A DNA stretch of 64,000 nt from Spizellomyces punctatus DAOM BR117. Its lineage: Eukaryota > Chytridiomycota > Chytridiomycetes > Spizellomycetales > Spizellomycetaceae. This document shows, piece by piece, positions 43,653 to 57,609 of the stretch (position 1 is the stretch's first letter; the number at the start of each line of letters is the position of its first letter). The stretch covers positions 1,222,873-1,286,872 of the forward strand of contig NW_015971542.1 of assembly GCF_000182565.1 (NCBI RefSeq). The letters run 5' to 3'. The notes beneath the pieces were generated by a model. It saw nothing but the letters and a program-made list of their open reading frames with translations. It had not been told where the DNA came from and ran no database searches. The translations under genes and the position numbers were made by a program.

Positions 43653-44667
43653 TCACGGTACAGGCTTGGTCCCGGAGACCAGTCCTATGGGACAGAACAT
43701 TTTTGGTTCGTGACGTGTCAAAGAACAATATAATCTCAGGCTTACGTTCCAGCTGCGCCAGGGATTCCCGGAGGACCTCTCTTTGCTATAGCAAACGGAC
43801 AAAATAATCAATATTAGAACCTGGTAACGGTAATGCTGTCCATATCAGCAGCTACATACCATTTTCTCGTCGGCCAAAATCTCTCTAACGCGAGAAATGA
43901 TGGTGGATGTCAACTGTTTTTGTAAGCGTTCCCGAACGTCAACTTCATGGCGAACCCATGCATCGAGGACCCCCTTCACTTGACGGTAGAGGGCGACCTT
44001 TTGCTGCAATTCGTAAGCTTGTTCCACCAGGACGACCATTTCCTAATATCAATGGAAATTATGGCATTCTCTAATACTTGGCAGAATACGTGACCTAACC
44101 TTTGACATGTCAAACAGGGCGTCCGTAACGTTAACGATATCAGACATTTTTGAGATATGGTTGACACGCTCCTGGACAACGGCTTTGTGATCTGCACGCG
44201 CGGACTCGAGTACATTTTTGATAGTCTAGCGATAATATGAAAATAGGTGTAATAAATAGTGGCACTCTTCTCAATTGCATGATAAGCATACGTACAGCCT
44301 TTTTCTCCTTGAAATATTCCAGTACGCCTTCCTTGCCGCCCCGATACCACAACCAATATGCACCGAAAATGCAAACCATTTCAAAAACTTCGGCGTCAAT
44401 AATGTAGATTTCTTTGGAAATTAGATAGGCAGCCATCGAAGCTGCCACAAGAACCGAGCTAGACTTTGCGGCCAAGTTATCACCGGGAAAAAGCTCGATT
44501 AACGATCTGGCTTCTAATTTCGGGTCAGGATGCTCTGTCCCAACCGTATGCGTGTGCTGTAGACGCCATGGTAGACATTTGGCTGTAGCAAATTGAGGAA
44601 TCCTAGCAGCTGCAGTATTCCTTGACAGTTGTGTTGCGCTCCTAATGAAGAACGACCGGAAAGCCAT
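43653..44667 (-). CDS. ATP4: Mitochondrial ATP synthase F0 subunit b
   Basis: Five exons (44667-44296, 44225-44100, 44042-43860, 43785-43746, 43684-43653) encode 250 aa. The N-terminus is a basic mitochondrial presequence (MAFRSFFIRSATQLSRNTAA). Two membrane segments follow (SSSVLVAASMAAYLISKEIY and VFEMVCIFGAYWLWY), then the long peripheral-stalk helix (TIKNVLESARADHKAVVQER, VEQAYELQQKVALYRQVKGV, ILADEKMQREVLRESLAQLE), typical of subunit b/Atp4. It links F1 to the a-subunit in the inner membrane. The C-terminal 10 residues come from a small exon whose boundaries are inferred from frame closure (stop at 43653). The shared 309-bp promoter faces the deacetylase gene. Confidence 0.9.
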
Positions 44668-44976
44668 GGTCAAAAGCAAATGTAAAATTATGACGAGATT
44701 CAAAAGTTAAGCCAAGTTAACCCTATATCCACGTGATTATGTTGTTGCCATGGTTGCATCATTATGCTAAACCTCACTTTAAAGCCCTGCGCTTCGCAAA
44801 CCATTGGAAAGAGCAGATCCGCTGCATCCCGTCGCTCTACGCAGTTCCGCAAACTGCGGGTCGAAACTGCCGGCAAACGTGAAACCCCCAGTTGGATGCG
44901 GATTTTTTAAATATCATTAAAAGCGGCTCATTGAAATTTGCCACGCCGTGGCAGAGATCGCCCTCTCTTGACCGCC

Positions 44977-46828
44977 ATGTCGAAACGACCCTTTTCATAC
45001 TATTACGATGATGGTTCACGGTCACGAAGCTCTTCTCCATATCCTGCTGCTATTCCCCCGAATGATGCAGAGCTGACCTTGTCGCTAACTGGGCCTCACA
45101 GTAAACCTACCGTTGCATACTTTTTTAATGAGGAGGTTTCCGCATTTCACTATGGGTTTGTATCTAGTTTGTTAAAAGTGATTCACTTTATATGCAAAAT
45201 CCCTTTTGCTGGTTGTCCTGCAGTCACTGATATCTCTGTACCATATTCTGATTTTCTAGTGAAGGGCATCCAATGAAACCTGCACGCCTTGCTTTAACAC
45301 ATAACTTGGTGATGGCCTACGGACTAGATAAAAAGATGCTTAATTTTCGCCCACGTGCTGCCACAGATGACGAGATTGCGGTCTTTCATGAGGATGATTA
45401 CATTGAATTTTTGAAAAGGTGGGCAGAAAGTTACCGTCTTTCAAAGGAATATGGTTTTAGCAGTCTACCCTTCATATACCTGGTGCTAAACATATTCCAT
45501 TCTTTCGTGTATAAAGAGTCAACCCGGGAAATCTGCAACACTACAGTTCGATAATGGGAAAGTTTAATATTGGGGTGGAGGATTGTCCAGTGTTTGACGG
45601 AATGTTTGATTTTTGCCGGATATATACCGGCGCTTCATTGGAGGCGGCACGAAAGCTAGTATCCGGCGTATCAGACGTCGCTGTGAATTGGTCTGGAGGA
45701 TTGCATCATGCAAAGAAATGGGAAGCATCTGGGTTTTGTTACGTGAACGATATTGTTCTTGCTATACTTGAGTTGCTAAGGTAGGACGGGTACCATTGAG
45801 AGGGGCGCCGCGTTTTAGTTTCACCTGCTGTCAGAACGCTCACTTCTGTTTATTTCACTTCACAGGGCATTTCCGCGGGTCCTGTACGTCGATATAGATG
45901 TACATCACGGTGACGGTGTGCAAGAGGCTTTCTACATGTCTAACCGCGTGATGACCGCTTCATTTCACCGATACGATGGGCACTTTTTCCCTGGCTCTGG
46001 CTCAATAGAAGAAAAGGGAACTGGCAAAGGCAAATACTACGCAATCAATGTACCTCTTGCAGAGTATATTGATGACGACGCATACGCATACGTTTTCCGC
46101 AACGTTATGACGGATATCATGAGTATGTTTCGTCCAAGTGTTGTAGTCCTCCAATGTGGTGCAGATAGTCTAGCATCGGACCGACTTGGATGTTTTAATC
46201 TCAGTATACGGGGCCACGGACAGTGTGTACGGTTTATGAAGAGTTTCAATGTTCCTATGCTTTGTCTCGGCGGGGGAGGTTACACTGTCCGTAATGTAGC
46301 CCGAGCGTGGACATATGAAACGAGCGTCTTGACAGATACTGATTTGACGAACGACTTGCCAAATAATCCATATATGAGCTATTACGGACCCGACTACAAA
46401 TTGCACGCACCCATTGTAGACTCGAGTGCGGAGAATGCAAATAGTAGACCAATCACTGGACAGCATTCGGGAAAAGGTGCGCGAGTACTTGCGGTATGTG
46501 GAGCATGCACCCAGTGTGCAAATGCAAGAGATCCCCTCGGGTGTAGAAAAGTTGTTTGAATCTGGCGATTGGGAGGTAGGTGATACGTTTTGCATTTTGT
46601 GGTGTGTGCTCTTGTTGATTTCGGTGGTGGCTTGGCGCGCAGGTTGATGATTTAGAGGATGCTGATGCGGATCGGAGGGACGATATCGGATTTTACCGTC
46701 CCCTACGAGGAAAAGAAAAGGGTCGCGACGACGACAGAGAGTATTATGACGGGGAGGAAGATCAAGACGGGGACGTGCACGACGCAACGGACTTTGAGGA
46801 TGATGAAGATGAGGTGCTGGATGTGTAA
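44977..46828 (+). CDS. HOS2: Class I histone deacetylase (HOS2/HDAC3-like), with a single-base frame interruption
   Basis: Five exons: 44977-45155, 45260-45418, 45517-45780, 45866-46575, 46643-46828. The catalytic domain is complete: [110 protein letters not shown] and [15 protein letters not shown], including the His-His and Asp zinc-site residues. The acidic tail ([15 protein letters not shown]) resembles HDAC3/Hos2. At 46449-46450 one extra C shifts the frame after about residue 395. Dropping one base joins ENANSR to [19 protein letters not shown] and fits the phase of the last exon exactly; read literally, translation stops at 46559. This is either an assembly error or a real lesion. Set3-type complexes are the likely partners. 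Confidence 0.88.
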
Positions 46829-47202
46829 ATGGCCAGAAGCAATTGCTCTGGCAGGGAATTGCCTTTTTTTTTTTTTCTTTTTTATCCCGGCGTATTAGAC
46901 CCGGGCGTTGGATTTTGTTGCATATATTCTATAGGATACTGACTGTACATAAACGCTTAATCGACGCTGATTACTTGTCATAGAGAGAATACACACAATG
47001 TTGAAAAAAAGAAAAAAAGGCTATCTAATTACATTGTATGNNNNNNNNNNNNNNNNNNNNNNNNNNNNNNNNNNNNNNNNNNNNNNNNNNNNNNNNNNNN
47101 NNNNNNNNNNNNNNNNNNNNNNNNNNNNNNNNNNNNNNNNTGTATGTGCGAATGGCTCGCTTACTATGGGGCAAGAGACTAGGCTACCGTCCAGCACAGC
47201 AT
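46829..47202. other. Convergent 3' flanks with assembly gap
   Basis: HOS2 3' flank with long T runs (46864-46881) followed by the N gap and the acyl-CoA dehydrogenase 3' flank. No gene is seen in the resolved part. Confidence 0.6.
47041..47140. other. Assembly gap (100 N)
   Basis: Exactly 100 unresolved bases, a conventional scaffold gap of unknown true size. Any continuity claim across this point is unsupported by sequence. Confidence 0.99.
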
Positions 47203-48624
47203 TCAGAGTTTAGCAAGATATTGCTCAGACACCTCTGCTTGCTTCTTGTGGTGTGCGCGCAATGCATCAGCCCTCCGGAACTCTACCTTTGCAATTTGAA
47301 TTGTGTGCACTTCGTCGGGACCTGAAGGATAAGGCATGTTATTTGAGAACAAGCTGTACAATTACCACGCAATACTAGTCTTACCATCAGCAATTCTCAA
47401 AGTTCTCCCTGTCCCGTACATGTATGCCAGAGGAAGGTCTTGGCACACACCAGCTGCACCCCAGGCCTGGATCGCCCGGTCGATCACCGCCAACGTGATA
47501 TTTGGCACGATGACCTTTGCCATGGCAATCTCGTTCATTGCTGCTTTGGGACCCTTTTCATCGATGGTAGCAGCAGCACGTAGCACAAGCAAACGCGCCT
47601 GGTCAATCTCCATTCTACTCTGGGCAACGTCAAAGGACGTCTTTCCGTGCTGTGCCAAGACCTTGCCAAACGTTGTGCGAGTTTGATCCGTGGCACGGAG
47701 GAGATGGTATTCTAGAGCGCGTTCGGCCGCACCAATCGCGCGCATGCAGTGGTGAATCCGTCCAGGACCTAGTCGGCCTTGAATGACTTCAAACCCACGG
47801 CCCTCACCCAAGATCATGTTCTCCGCCGGGACGCGGACATTATCAAAGATCATTTCCATGTGGCCGTGGGGAGCATCGTCATAGCCGTAGATGGTCATGG
47901 GCCGGACGATCTTGACGCCTTTTGCATCAGCAGGGACAATGATGACACTCTGCTGTTTGTGTTTGTTGGGGTTCTTGGGATCGTTTTTGCCCAACACCAC
48001 ATATACGGCGCATCTTGGGTCACCAGCCCCCGAGATCCACCACTTGCGTCCGTTGATAACGTACTCGTTGCCTTCACGAGTGATTTCAGTTTGAATGTTT
48101 GTAGCATCAGAGGAAGCCACTGCTGGTTCGGTCATGGCAAAGGCGGAGCGGATTTTTCCCTCCATCAGAGGAACGAGCCACTTTTTCTTTTGCTCTGGTG
48201 TCCCATACCTCGCAAACACTTCCATGTTGCCAGTGTCAGGAGCACTGCAGTTGCACGCCTCTGCAGCAATGTGAGACCGGCCCATGACTTCACAAAGAGT
48301 AGCATATTCTAGGTTTGTCAATCCAGGACTCTCGGGGTAGTAGCTGGGCAAGAAAAGGTTCCAGAGTCCGAGGGACTTTGCTCTGGTCTTGAGCTTTTCA
48401 ATGACCGATGGCACGACCGTCCATCTGTCTGCGCTGCCAATTTTGCCCAACTGATGGTGGTGAACCTTTTCAGCAGGAATACATTCAAACTAGAGCACCG
48501 AGAGCATTAGATAAGAAAACTAATGGGTTTTGTAAACCGTTGCGTTTTGCTTTACCTCGACAAAGTCCTCAAGGACTTTCTTGAGCTTTTGGACGCGTTC
48601 TGAAAGTTGGAAAATGCTAGACAT
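47203..48624 (-). CDS. Acyl-CoA dehydrogenase (ACAD10/11-like)
   Basis: Three exons (48624-48556, 48489-47385, 47321-47203) encode 430 aa. The protein carries the acyl-CoA dehydrogenase domains in order: N-terminal helical ([35 protein letters not shown]), middle beta domain with the flavin-site [20 protein letters not shown] and [18 protein letters not shown], and C-terminal domain with [40 protein letters not shown] and [20 protein letters not shown]. The catalytic glutamate position falls in the final [13 protein letters not shown]. The spacing and the GRIHHCMR motif fit the ACAD10/11 branch used for long or branched chains, mitochondrial or peroxisomal. No clear targeting signal; the C-terminus AKL is not quite a canonical SKL but resembles a PTS1 tripeptide. 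Confidence 0.94.
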
Positions 48625-49194
48625 TGCAGTGGAATATGAGTCTGCTGTAAAAAGTTGATGAGGAGGGGAAAACGGGCAATGAGCAAGTAAGAATGATGGG
48701 GGAAAAGATGGGAAATGCTGGGCTTTAATACCACAACGGAGACGGGCCGAATAAGCGACCGATCAACCCCACGTGAGGACCAGGCGACTGGAAATGACAC
48801 CTAATTATTAGAGTTTTGTTTTATTGGATATGGGTATGGATAAATAGATTCAGCTCTGATAATGGTGATGTTGATGGAAGAGTTTATATGGGATAGATGA
48901 TCATTGTCGAATCGGCTGTCGCAAAGGTTGGAGAAAAGGTATCGTCCAGATGAGATCTTTATCATAACGTTGATGTGGATGCAAAAAATGGATGGAAATG
49001 CTTTTTAGAGATATGAATGTTAAATTCCTGTGTTGTCCAATGTTGATTCATGTGGGCGGAACAGAGACAGTAACTATCCTGATGAATATCTTACTTTATT
49101 CAGTTGAGATTATTTTCAATATCCAATTTGGATTCAATATATATTATACAACTAGTGTGTGTAGTTACAAGATTCTATGACAGTAACTGATCGC
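48625..49194. other. Intergenic region between two minus-strand genes
   Basis: 570 bp. It includes the acyl-CoA dehydrogenase promoter and the 3' flank of the L1-domain gene, AT-rich near 49100-49160. Nothing else supportable. Confidence 0.5.
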
Positions 49195-50506
49195 TCATGT
49201 GCTTTCGGCTTTTGCTTTTCCCTTTCTTGCTGCAGAGTTCGGTGCAGATTGTGGTGTAGATTTCTTTGGAGTCACCTTTTTGACCTCGTTTATCGTACCT
49301 GTTTGCTCAGCTGTTTTACTTTTGGGAGACATCTTTGTTTTCACTGCCGCCTTCTTTGGCGTGCTATTTGCTGCTTCCTCATTTGCAGTCCTTGTCACAG
49401 CCTCCTTCTTTATTCCTTCCTCCACCTCCTCCCCGTCACCCACAGGTCCATCGGGCAATGAGTTAAATATAGGTAATGCGATCGAGTCCGTAGTTTTGAG
49501 ATGAATAGAGAGGATGTTATTCCACTTTTTTGGAATCTTTTTTGCAATTTCCGATACCGCTTGCATAACATTCTCAATCAATTGCTCCTCGTCAAACCTC
49601 GTTGTCCCAATCTTTACCGCACTGTAAATACAAAAGTTATTCATAACCCTGCAAATAATCGGACGTTTTATCACACAAGTCTTACTTGCACACTCCATTG
49701 TTCGTTATGAGATATGTGGAATGAAGCGCACTCTGGATTTCCCCCGCAAGATCGTTCTTTGTAAGATCGACAGGCGCTGGGTGTCTACGGATTACAATAC
49801 GACAGAGTCAACTCATGGAAATCCGGCGTGAATATTGAGGCGCCGTAGATACTCACTTTTTCTTTGCAAAGAATGTCTTTCCAATAAGAGAGGGAAGCAG
49901 CGGTATGACGCGCTCGTCAGCGAGGAAAAGATCATATGAAGCGCAAAGTTGTCTTTTTGCTTCGTATGGCTTAAACTTTGCTCGAAGCTTTGATATGCCC
50001 ATAACCTGCAGCCAAATACTCGTCAGGACTCTGTGCAAATGAAAAAAGGCGAGCTGATACACTACCTTGGATATACCCGTAACTGCTTTCGATTGCAACA
50101 AATCTTTATATGTTCGCTGAGGATCTTTCGTGATCAAACAGACGTCCGATTCGGCATACAGAGGATGTTTAAGCAAACTGAAACCCAGTTTTGCCATCAG
50201 AACATGCAAATGACATCCGTGATAATCTACAGCGTTACTTACATTCGCTGTGGTTTTAGGCGAAGTCTGTCTGGCATTTTCTTCGTAGCGACTATCACGA
50301 GAACAGATTTGCTGGCATCTTCTTCGATAAGATTAGTTTTCTGTTCTTCTGACTGGATGGCCTGGCTTTTCTTCTCATAGGCCATCAAAGCCCTTACAGC
50401 CTTCGAGACCTATACACTCCACATTGTTTAGGACCGTGAGTGATCTCCACTTGAATGGTGGTGGTATCCATTGTGCACAACATACCTGTTGTTCGTCCAG
50501 GGACAT
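49195..50506 (-). CDS. UTP30: L1-domain ribosome biogenesis protein (Utp30/Cic1/RSL1D1 family)
   Basis: Six exons (50506-50486, 50409-50243, 50177-50066, 50005-49857, 49784-49686, 49621-49195) encode 324 aa. The L1 fold reads SKAVRALMAYEKKSQAIQSE, VLVIVATKKMPDRLRLKPQR, LKHPLYAESDVCLITKDPQR, VMGISKLRAKFKPYEAKRQL, YDLFLADERVIPLLPSLIGK and NAVKIGTTRFDEEQLIENVM. A lysine-rich, AT-tail-like C-terminus follows (TPKKAAVKTKMSPKSK). Family members act in the nucleolus: Utp30 in the small-subunit processome and Cic1 in the large-subunit pathway. The sequence alone does not decide between the two paralogues. Divergent with GLE1 over 247 bp. Confidence 0.87.
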
Positions 50507-50753
50507 TGTAAATGGTCGTGCTTTCGATACTCTTCCGGCGTCAAAGTTACGGTTTGGTTGAATAGTCTTGCGTTCGTCGGGCGAGGAATAGGCTTGCAAA
50601 TTCCAAAACCCTTGCAGTCGCCACGAAAAAAACAATTCAGGCTTTGACACATCTGGATGAGCGGCACAGCCATGCATGATTATCCCATCAGAAAGAGCAA
50701 GGCCAGGCCAACTGGTGAGCTTTTTCGAGATCTTTGCCTGGTTGACCAAAAGG

Positions 50754-53210
50754 ATGAGGTTCGGTTTGGTTGACGACGACTTTTATGCCGTGAAACCTGG
50801 GGATTACATTCAGGCTGGGAGTCCAAAAAAGTCTCTCCAAAGTGATAGTGTAAATGGTAGAGATGCCTCCTCCGAACCACCACGCCAAGTATTCGACAAT
50901 GGATGTACTACAAGGCAGTCCATGCTTGAAGGGATTGCTGTTGCCACTCCTAAAAGGATAGACTCGTCACTAGATTTGGAGCAATTGGAGAGGTCGGGTT
51001 TCTCCTGAGCTCATGCTAGGGTACAAACACCAAGTTAACACTTTGTTACTGTGCACAGCTCTTTCAGCCCTGGAAAGTCCCCTTCAAAGAGAGCGAGTCA
51101 ACACAACCAACAAACAAACGGAAATGCAGAAGACCTTCGGGAAGTTGCGCGAGCATATGAGCGCTTCCTTTACGATTATAAGCGACAGCAACGTTCGCCG
51201 CTCTCAGCGGCAAATCAACTCAAATTTCTAGCAGAGTCTGAGGTGCGTACCGGCAGCTACTTCGACGGGCACTTTGTACCTAGCTGACGTTTTGCTTTTT
51301 TCAGCGAGCTTCACAAGAAAGTATGAATGAGTATTATCGGCGGAAGCTAGAAGTGGAAGGACCATGGGTATCAGATACGCAAAAGGAATTGCAACAACTT
51401 TGCCAATACTATAAGCGCATTGCGGACCAAAAGGACTCGGAGGCCCAAAAGAGGATACAGGAGCTTAGAAGAGAGTTTCATGAGGCAAATCTCAGAGATC
51501 AGCAAGTGGGTAGCTGCCTCAATCAAGTTCACATCCGTACCATTTGCTGACGTTTAGCGCGATGTAGTCTATTGAGGTTGCACTACGAAAGATTGAGGAA
51601 ATAGAACGAAGGGAAGCGTTGCAACGGCAGGAGGAAGAGCGTAAGCGAGCGGAAAAGGCCAAGGAGGAAGAGGAGCGGAGGAAAGCTGCAGAAGCAAAAG
51701 CTCAAGCGGCGAGAGAGCAGGAGGCGAGGGACAAAGCAGCCAGGGAACAAGAGGCAAAGGACAGAGTAGCCAGGGAGGAAGCAGCAAAACAGAGAGCTGC
51801 CCAGGAACAGGCGGTGAAAGCACAAGCAGCGGAGGAGCAGCAAGCTCAACGGGCGGCGAAATCTGTACAGGTCCGTGAAAAGTAAAAAACTCAATTGATA
51901 TTCGAAGGATCACGATAGCTGATTCGCATGACCCACGTAAAGTCCAAATCGTGGCCGGACAAGCTCTTTGACACAGCTCAAGCGCGCTTGGCCATCATTC
52001 ACGTACGTTAAAGCGATATATGGCATCCTGGCTTTCGTGGACCGATTTGAGTCTCTCTTCAGATCATCAAGAAGCAGGTCAAACCCCAAATGGGCACCAA
52101 CCCGACTCTCATGCAGTCAATATTTCGAACAAAAATGACCATTACTCAAAAAATCGGCCAAATTATGAGCAGCGAAAAGAAAGTCATTGAGATTGTATGA
52201 TCCAACTTCAGCGAAGGCATTTGTGAAGACGTTCAATCGCTGATGATTCTTTCGTCCTACCTTTAGGGTCGGGCTCTCGATACCGTCTTGAAGAATGCGA
52301 AGAGTGCGTCTCAGGAGGAGTATGCTATTTGCATGGATCTCCTTGCTAAGAGCGTAGTGGTAATGAGTTCTGTACTGTTAAATGCAAGAAGGGAACCACG
52401 ATGATAACTTTTTCTTTTGCAGAAACAAGCGGAAAGCGAGATCGCGGTCAAAACAGACTCGGCATTTCCCCTCGCCATTCTGTGCATCATGATCTACCGA
52501 CAACATACGGAATTCTTGGATGTACTTTTAGGCCGGTTCATCAAGAGATGTCCATACATCGTGCCATTATACCCTCCACGATTTGAGGTACAGAGCAGTT
52601 TGAGAATCGGGAGTCATCAGCCTCAAATGTAACAATTGTAACCCAACAGAGCGATACGGATGATGACTTCCGCAAACGGCTGGGATATAGAGAAATCGAC
52701 GACGACGTATGGGAGGATGAAATACAGTACACAGAGCGAATGTGCGGACTTATTGCTATTTATGCTGCCATTGTGCAAACGACAATCAGTGAGTAGTATC
52801 TTCCGATTGCCAGAAGATTTCTCTTGACTAACATTATCATCATGTTCTCCTAGTACCCAACGACTACGGACTACAAAATGGTTTAAATTGGCTCTTCCTT
52901 ATTCTTAGTATCGAACCTCGTCGGATCAGTCCTTTTCTTATACTGAGATTTTTGGAGGTAGGCTTACCTCGCGGCACGTCTTGGTAGGTCATGCAACGCT
53001 GAAAATCTTGGTTTCAAGATTGCAGGCCACGAGCTTTTGAAGCAATATCGTCCTCAAACTGAGGAAGCGTTGACGTTCTTACGGAACGAATTCGTTCCCA
53101 AAATTCCCGCAAAAGCCATCGCCGGCACCACCCGCCTACAGATATTCTTGGACTCTGTATTCGAAAAGGGTGCCATCCCACCACCGGAGGGAAGATCACT
53201 AGGGAATTGA
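50754..53210 (+). CDS. GLE1: mRNA export factor Gle1
   Basis: Eleven exons (50754-50992, 51059-51242, 51305-51505, 51568-51870, 51919-52002, 52063-52194, 52267-52359, 52423-52587, 52650-52788, 52854-52957, 53019-53210) encode 611 aa. The N-terminal part is disordered. A long coiled coil follows (about 165-305) with Ala/Glu/Lys/Gln repeats (EEERRKAAEAKAQAAREQ). The C-terminal Gle1 domain has AFPLAILCIMIYRQHTEFLD, GRFIKRCPYIVPLYPPRF, RKRLGYREIDDDVWEDEIQY, TERMCGLIAIYAAIVQTTI, NGLNWLFLILSIEPRRISPF and FLEIAGHELLKQYRPQ. Gle1 with inositol hexakisphosphate activates the DEAD-box ATPase Dbp5 at the cytoplasmic face of the nuclear pore. The splice at 52957/53019 uses an AAG acceptor, not the nearby CAG, because only this keeps FLEIAGHELL. 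Confidence 0.93.
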
Positions 53211-53919
53211 GCAATCTTCGTCTTCTGACATGCTGTACAATATGCGCACGGATTGATCTGCTACTTGTATATATTCGGGGAGGTATTTTGGAGACCGGTA
53301 AATAGAAGGGGCGATACCTTACATGGAACTGTGATCAATAATAACTTTTATTGTTTAATTATATGTGACATCGTAGCGGACCATTGCAGTTTCATTCTCT
53401 TCCTTAACGTTTGCCCGTTTGGACAACAGAATTCTCTCAAGCAAAGGTAATATGACACATGTGCCTAAAGTTCATCATGACAGCTAGCAACTCTAGAGGA
53501 TTAGGGAGCAACGAAAGTTCTTTGCTTGCTGTAACGTTGCGCGGCTCCGATTGAAAACTTATTTCGCTCACATTTTGTCGCATAAACAACGTCCCAAAGG
53601 ATGTTCTTACAAGTCGACATCTCTTTGCGGTGCACTGCAACCGACGAGTGGGGAGCGCAGCTACGCAAAGGGGAGACAACGTAAGAACGATCTCTTCTTG
53701 GACGCCGCGCTGCGCCGTTCAAGGTGAAAGTCATCGTCATTGCCGCTTCCCATTCCTCGTGAAGCACGGAGACCGCCTTATATAGGTATCGCTGTTGCCA
53801 TGACAATACCTGATGTCTTTATGGAGGCCTGCCTCAAAGCTTGTGGAATTCAACGTCATGCTCAAGCAAAGGCTTGCAGTCAGGAAGATAGCGTCGTAGG
53901 AGTTTCGTCGCCAATAATT
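53211..53919. other. Intergenic region between GLE1 and RCM1
   Basis: 709 bp between tandem genes. The RCM1 frame is open upstream to 53740, but family members begin at the methionine at 53920. Reverse frames (53437-53806) have no recognisable features. Confidence 0.5.
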
Positions 53920-56160
<2,241 letters not shown>

Positions 56161-56172
56161 TGCACACATTCG

Positions 56173-57356
56173 TCATGCAAATAATTTAACATAGCATTTA
56201 ATACAATATGGATTGTTTTCTTGTACTCGGAACCCGGCATCTTTTCGCTCTGCCCCTCCTTGACCTCCCCACCTTGGGGTAGCCAATGTGACATCCAAAG
56301 CCTCTTTGCAATATACGCACTTGAAGCAGTCTACATGATAGTTTTTTCCACAAGCTTTTATACCTCGACCAACGAGTGGTCCTCCACATGTTGCGCACGG
56401 ACGAGCTATCAACATGTAGTAGTCCCGCTCACAATACGCTTCTCCTTCATGTTCGAAATATCCGTCATTCGCAAGCGATTTCTTGCACACCTGGAGCAAT
56501 TTTTCGATTAAGTAACCAATCTCGCTTGCAGAATCAGACCTGCTTACCGCACAGCCAAAGCATTCTCTATGGTATTTCTTGCCAGCCGCCGTTATGTAGT
56601 CTCCAAGCAGTGCTTGTCGACAGACGGCACAGCCACAGGCAAATAGAGCCCGATAGTCTTCTGGACAATAGGCCATGCCGTCCGCCTCCATGAAGGGTTC
56701 ACTGGTGCCAAAGTTTTTCCCACATTGGCTACAAAAGAAATGCTCTGGATGAAATGACTTTCCCAGCGCGGATATACATCTCTGTATTTAGAGTCGATAC
56801 CTTTTGGTCAGCTATCGTAGATGATGAAAAGCCTGGCAATATCACTCACCTCTTTTATTGGTTCTTGGCAGTAAGCGCATTTTGGACTAAATCTCTCATG
56901 GTAGCAGCCTTCGCAGAAGATGTCTGGAAACATCTCGAAATATGGCAACCCCACTAACCTGCGTCGACAACTTTCAGCTTTGCAACGAAAACAATCCGGG
57001 TGAAATATTCCATCGCCCAGCGCAGCAACAGACGGTCCCAATATAGGTCGTTTGCATGAGAAGCAAGGCGACGATGCCATAATAAGATTTTCGTCCGTAG
57101 CCCGCCCGGTGCCATTCTTTGACAATTCATACACAGAGCCTGTTGAAGATGGAGAGTTGACAAGAGGAGAGGTAGTGCTGTTCGGAGATAATTGAGTGGA
57201 TCCGTCTGGTGGCTTGAGGGTAGAAGCTTTGGATCCAGTGAAAGCGGAAACTCCGCGCTGCAAGTCGGTCAAAAGTTCGTCTGTTTAGAAACGGCCATCG
57301 TCAGCCCACAAGACGAGAATCACACAACTTCAGTAAACCGCACCTAACTCGTCCAT
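56173..57356 (-). CDS. Paxillin-like adaptor: N-terminal LD motif and four LIM domains
   Basis: Four exons (57356-57344, 57280-56850, 56781-56548, 56490-56173) encode 331 aa. Joining the 13-nt first exon creates MDELDELLTDLQRGVSAF, a consensus LD motif (LDxLLxxL) such as binds vinculin and FAK in animal paxillin. After a Ser/Thr/Pro linker come four tandem LIM domains, seen as CFSCKRPILGPSVAALGDGI, CAYCQEPIKERCISALGKSF, CAVCRQALLGDYITAAGKKY and CATCGGPLVGRGIKACGKNY, each with its HxxxF-C and C-C/D ligands. The last carries an insertion (RWGGQGGAERKDAG) before the final zinc ligands. Domain number and order match paxillin/Hic-5, more than yeast Pxl1, which has two LIMs. It likely organises cortical actin or adhesion sites. 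Confidence 0.9.
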
Positions 57357-57609
57357 TTCTCTGCTGTTAAGGAACTGCTAGTATCGGGGACGTCCCCAGC
57401 TGGCGGAAAGACGAACCCCCAAGGGTCTCAAGGCACAAAGCCTGATTAGTCATGATGCCAGCTGTGCCACGGGCGCGTCGCTGCCGAAAGCCAAGTTGAA
57501 TCTCCACTCCGCCCGACTCGATATGGCCGGCGAAGACACCTTACAATTATATTGCAGTGATTAGACTGGGCGTATTTCATAGAGAAAGGAGGGAAATGAC
57601 GTTAATGCC

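Noticed and set aside
44977-46828. Calling the deacetylase a pseudogene
   Set aside because: Only one base is out of place, all catalytic residues and splice sites are intact, and the downstream tail remains conserved; a sequence error is at least as likely.
53501-53806. 101-codon reverse frame upstream of RCM1
   Set aside because: No similarity, overlaps the RCM1 5' region, and no donor or acceptor logic.
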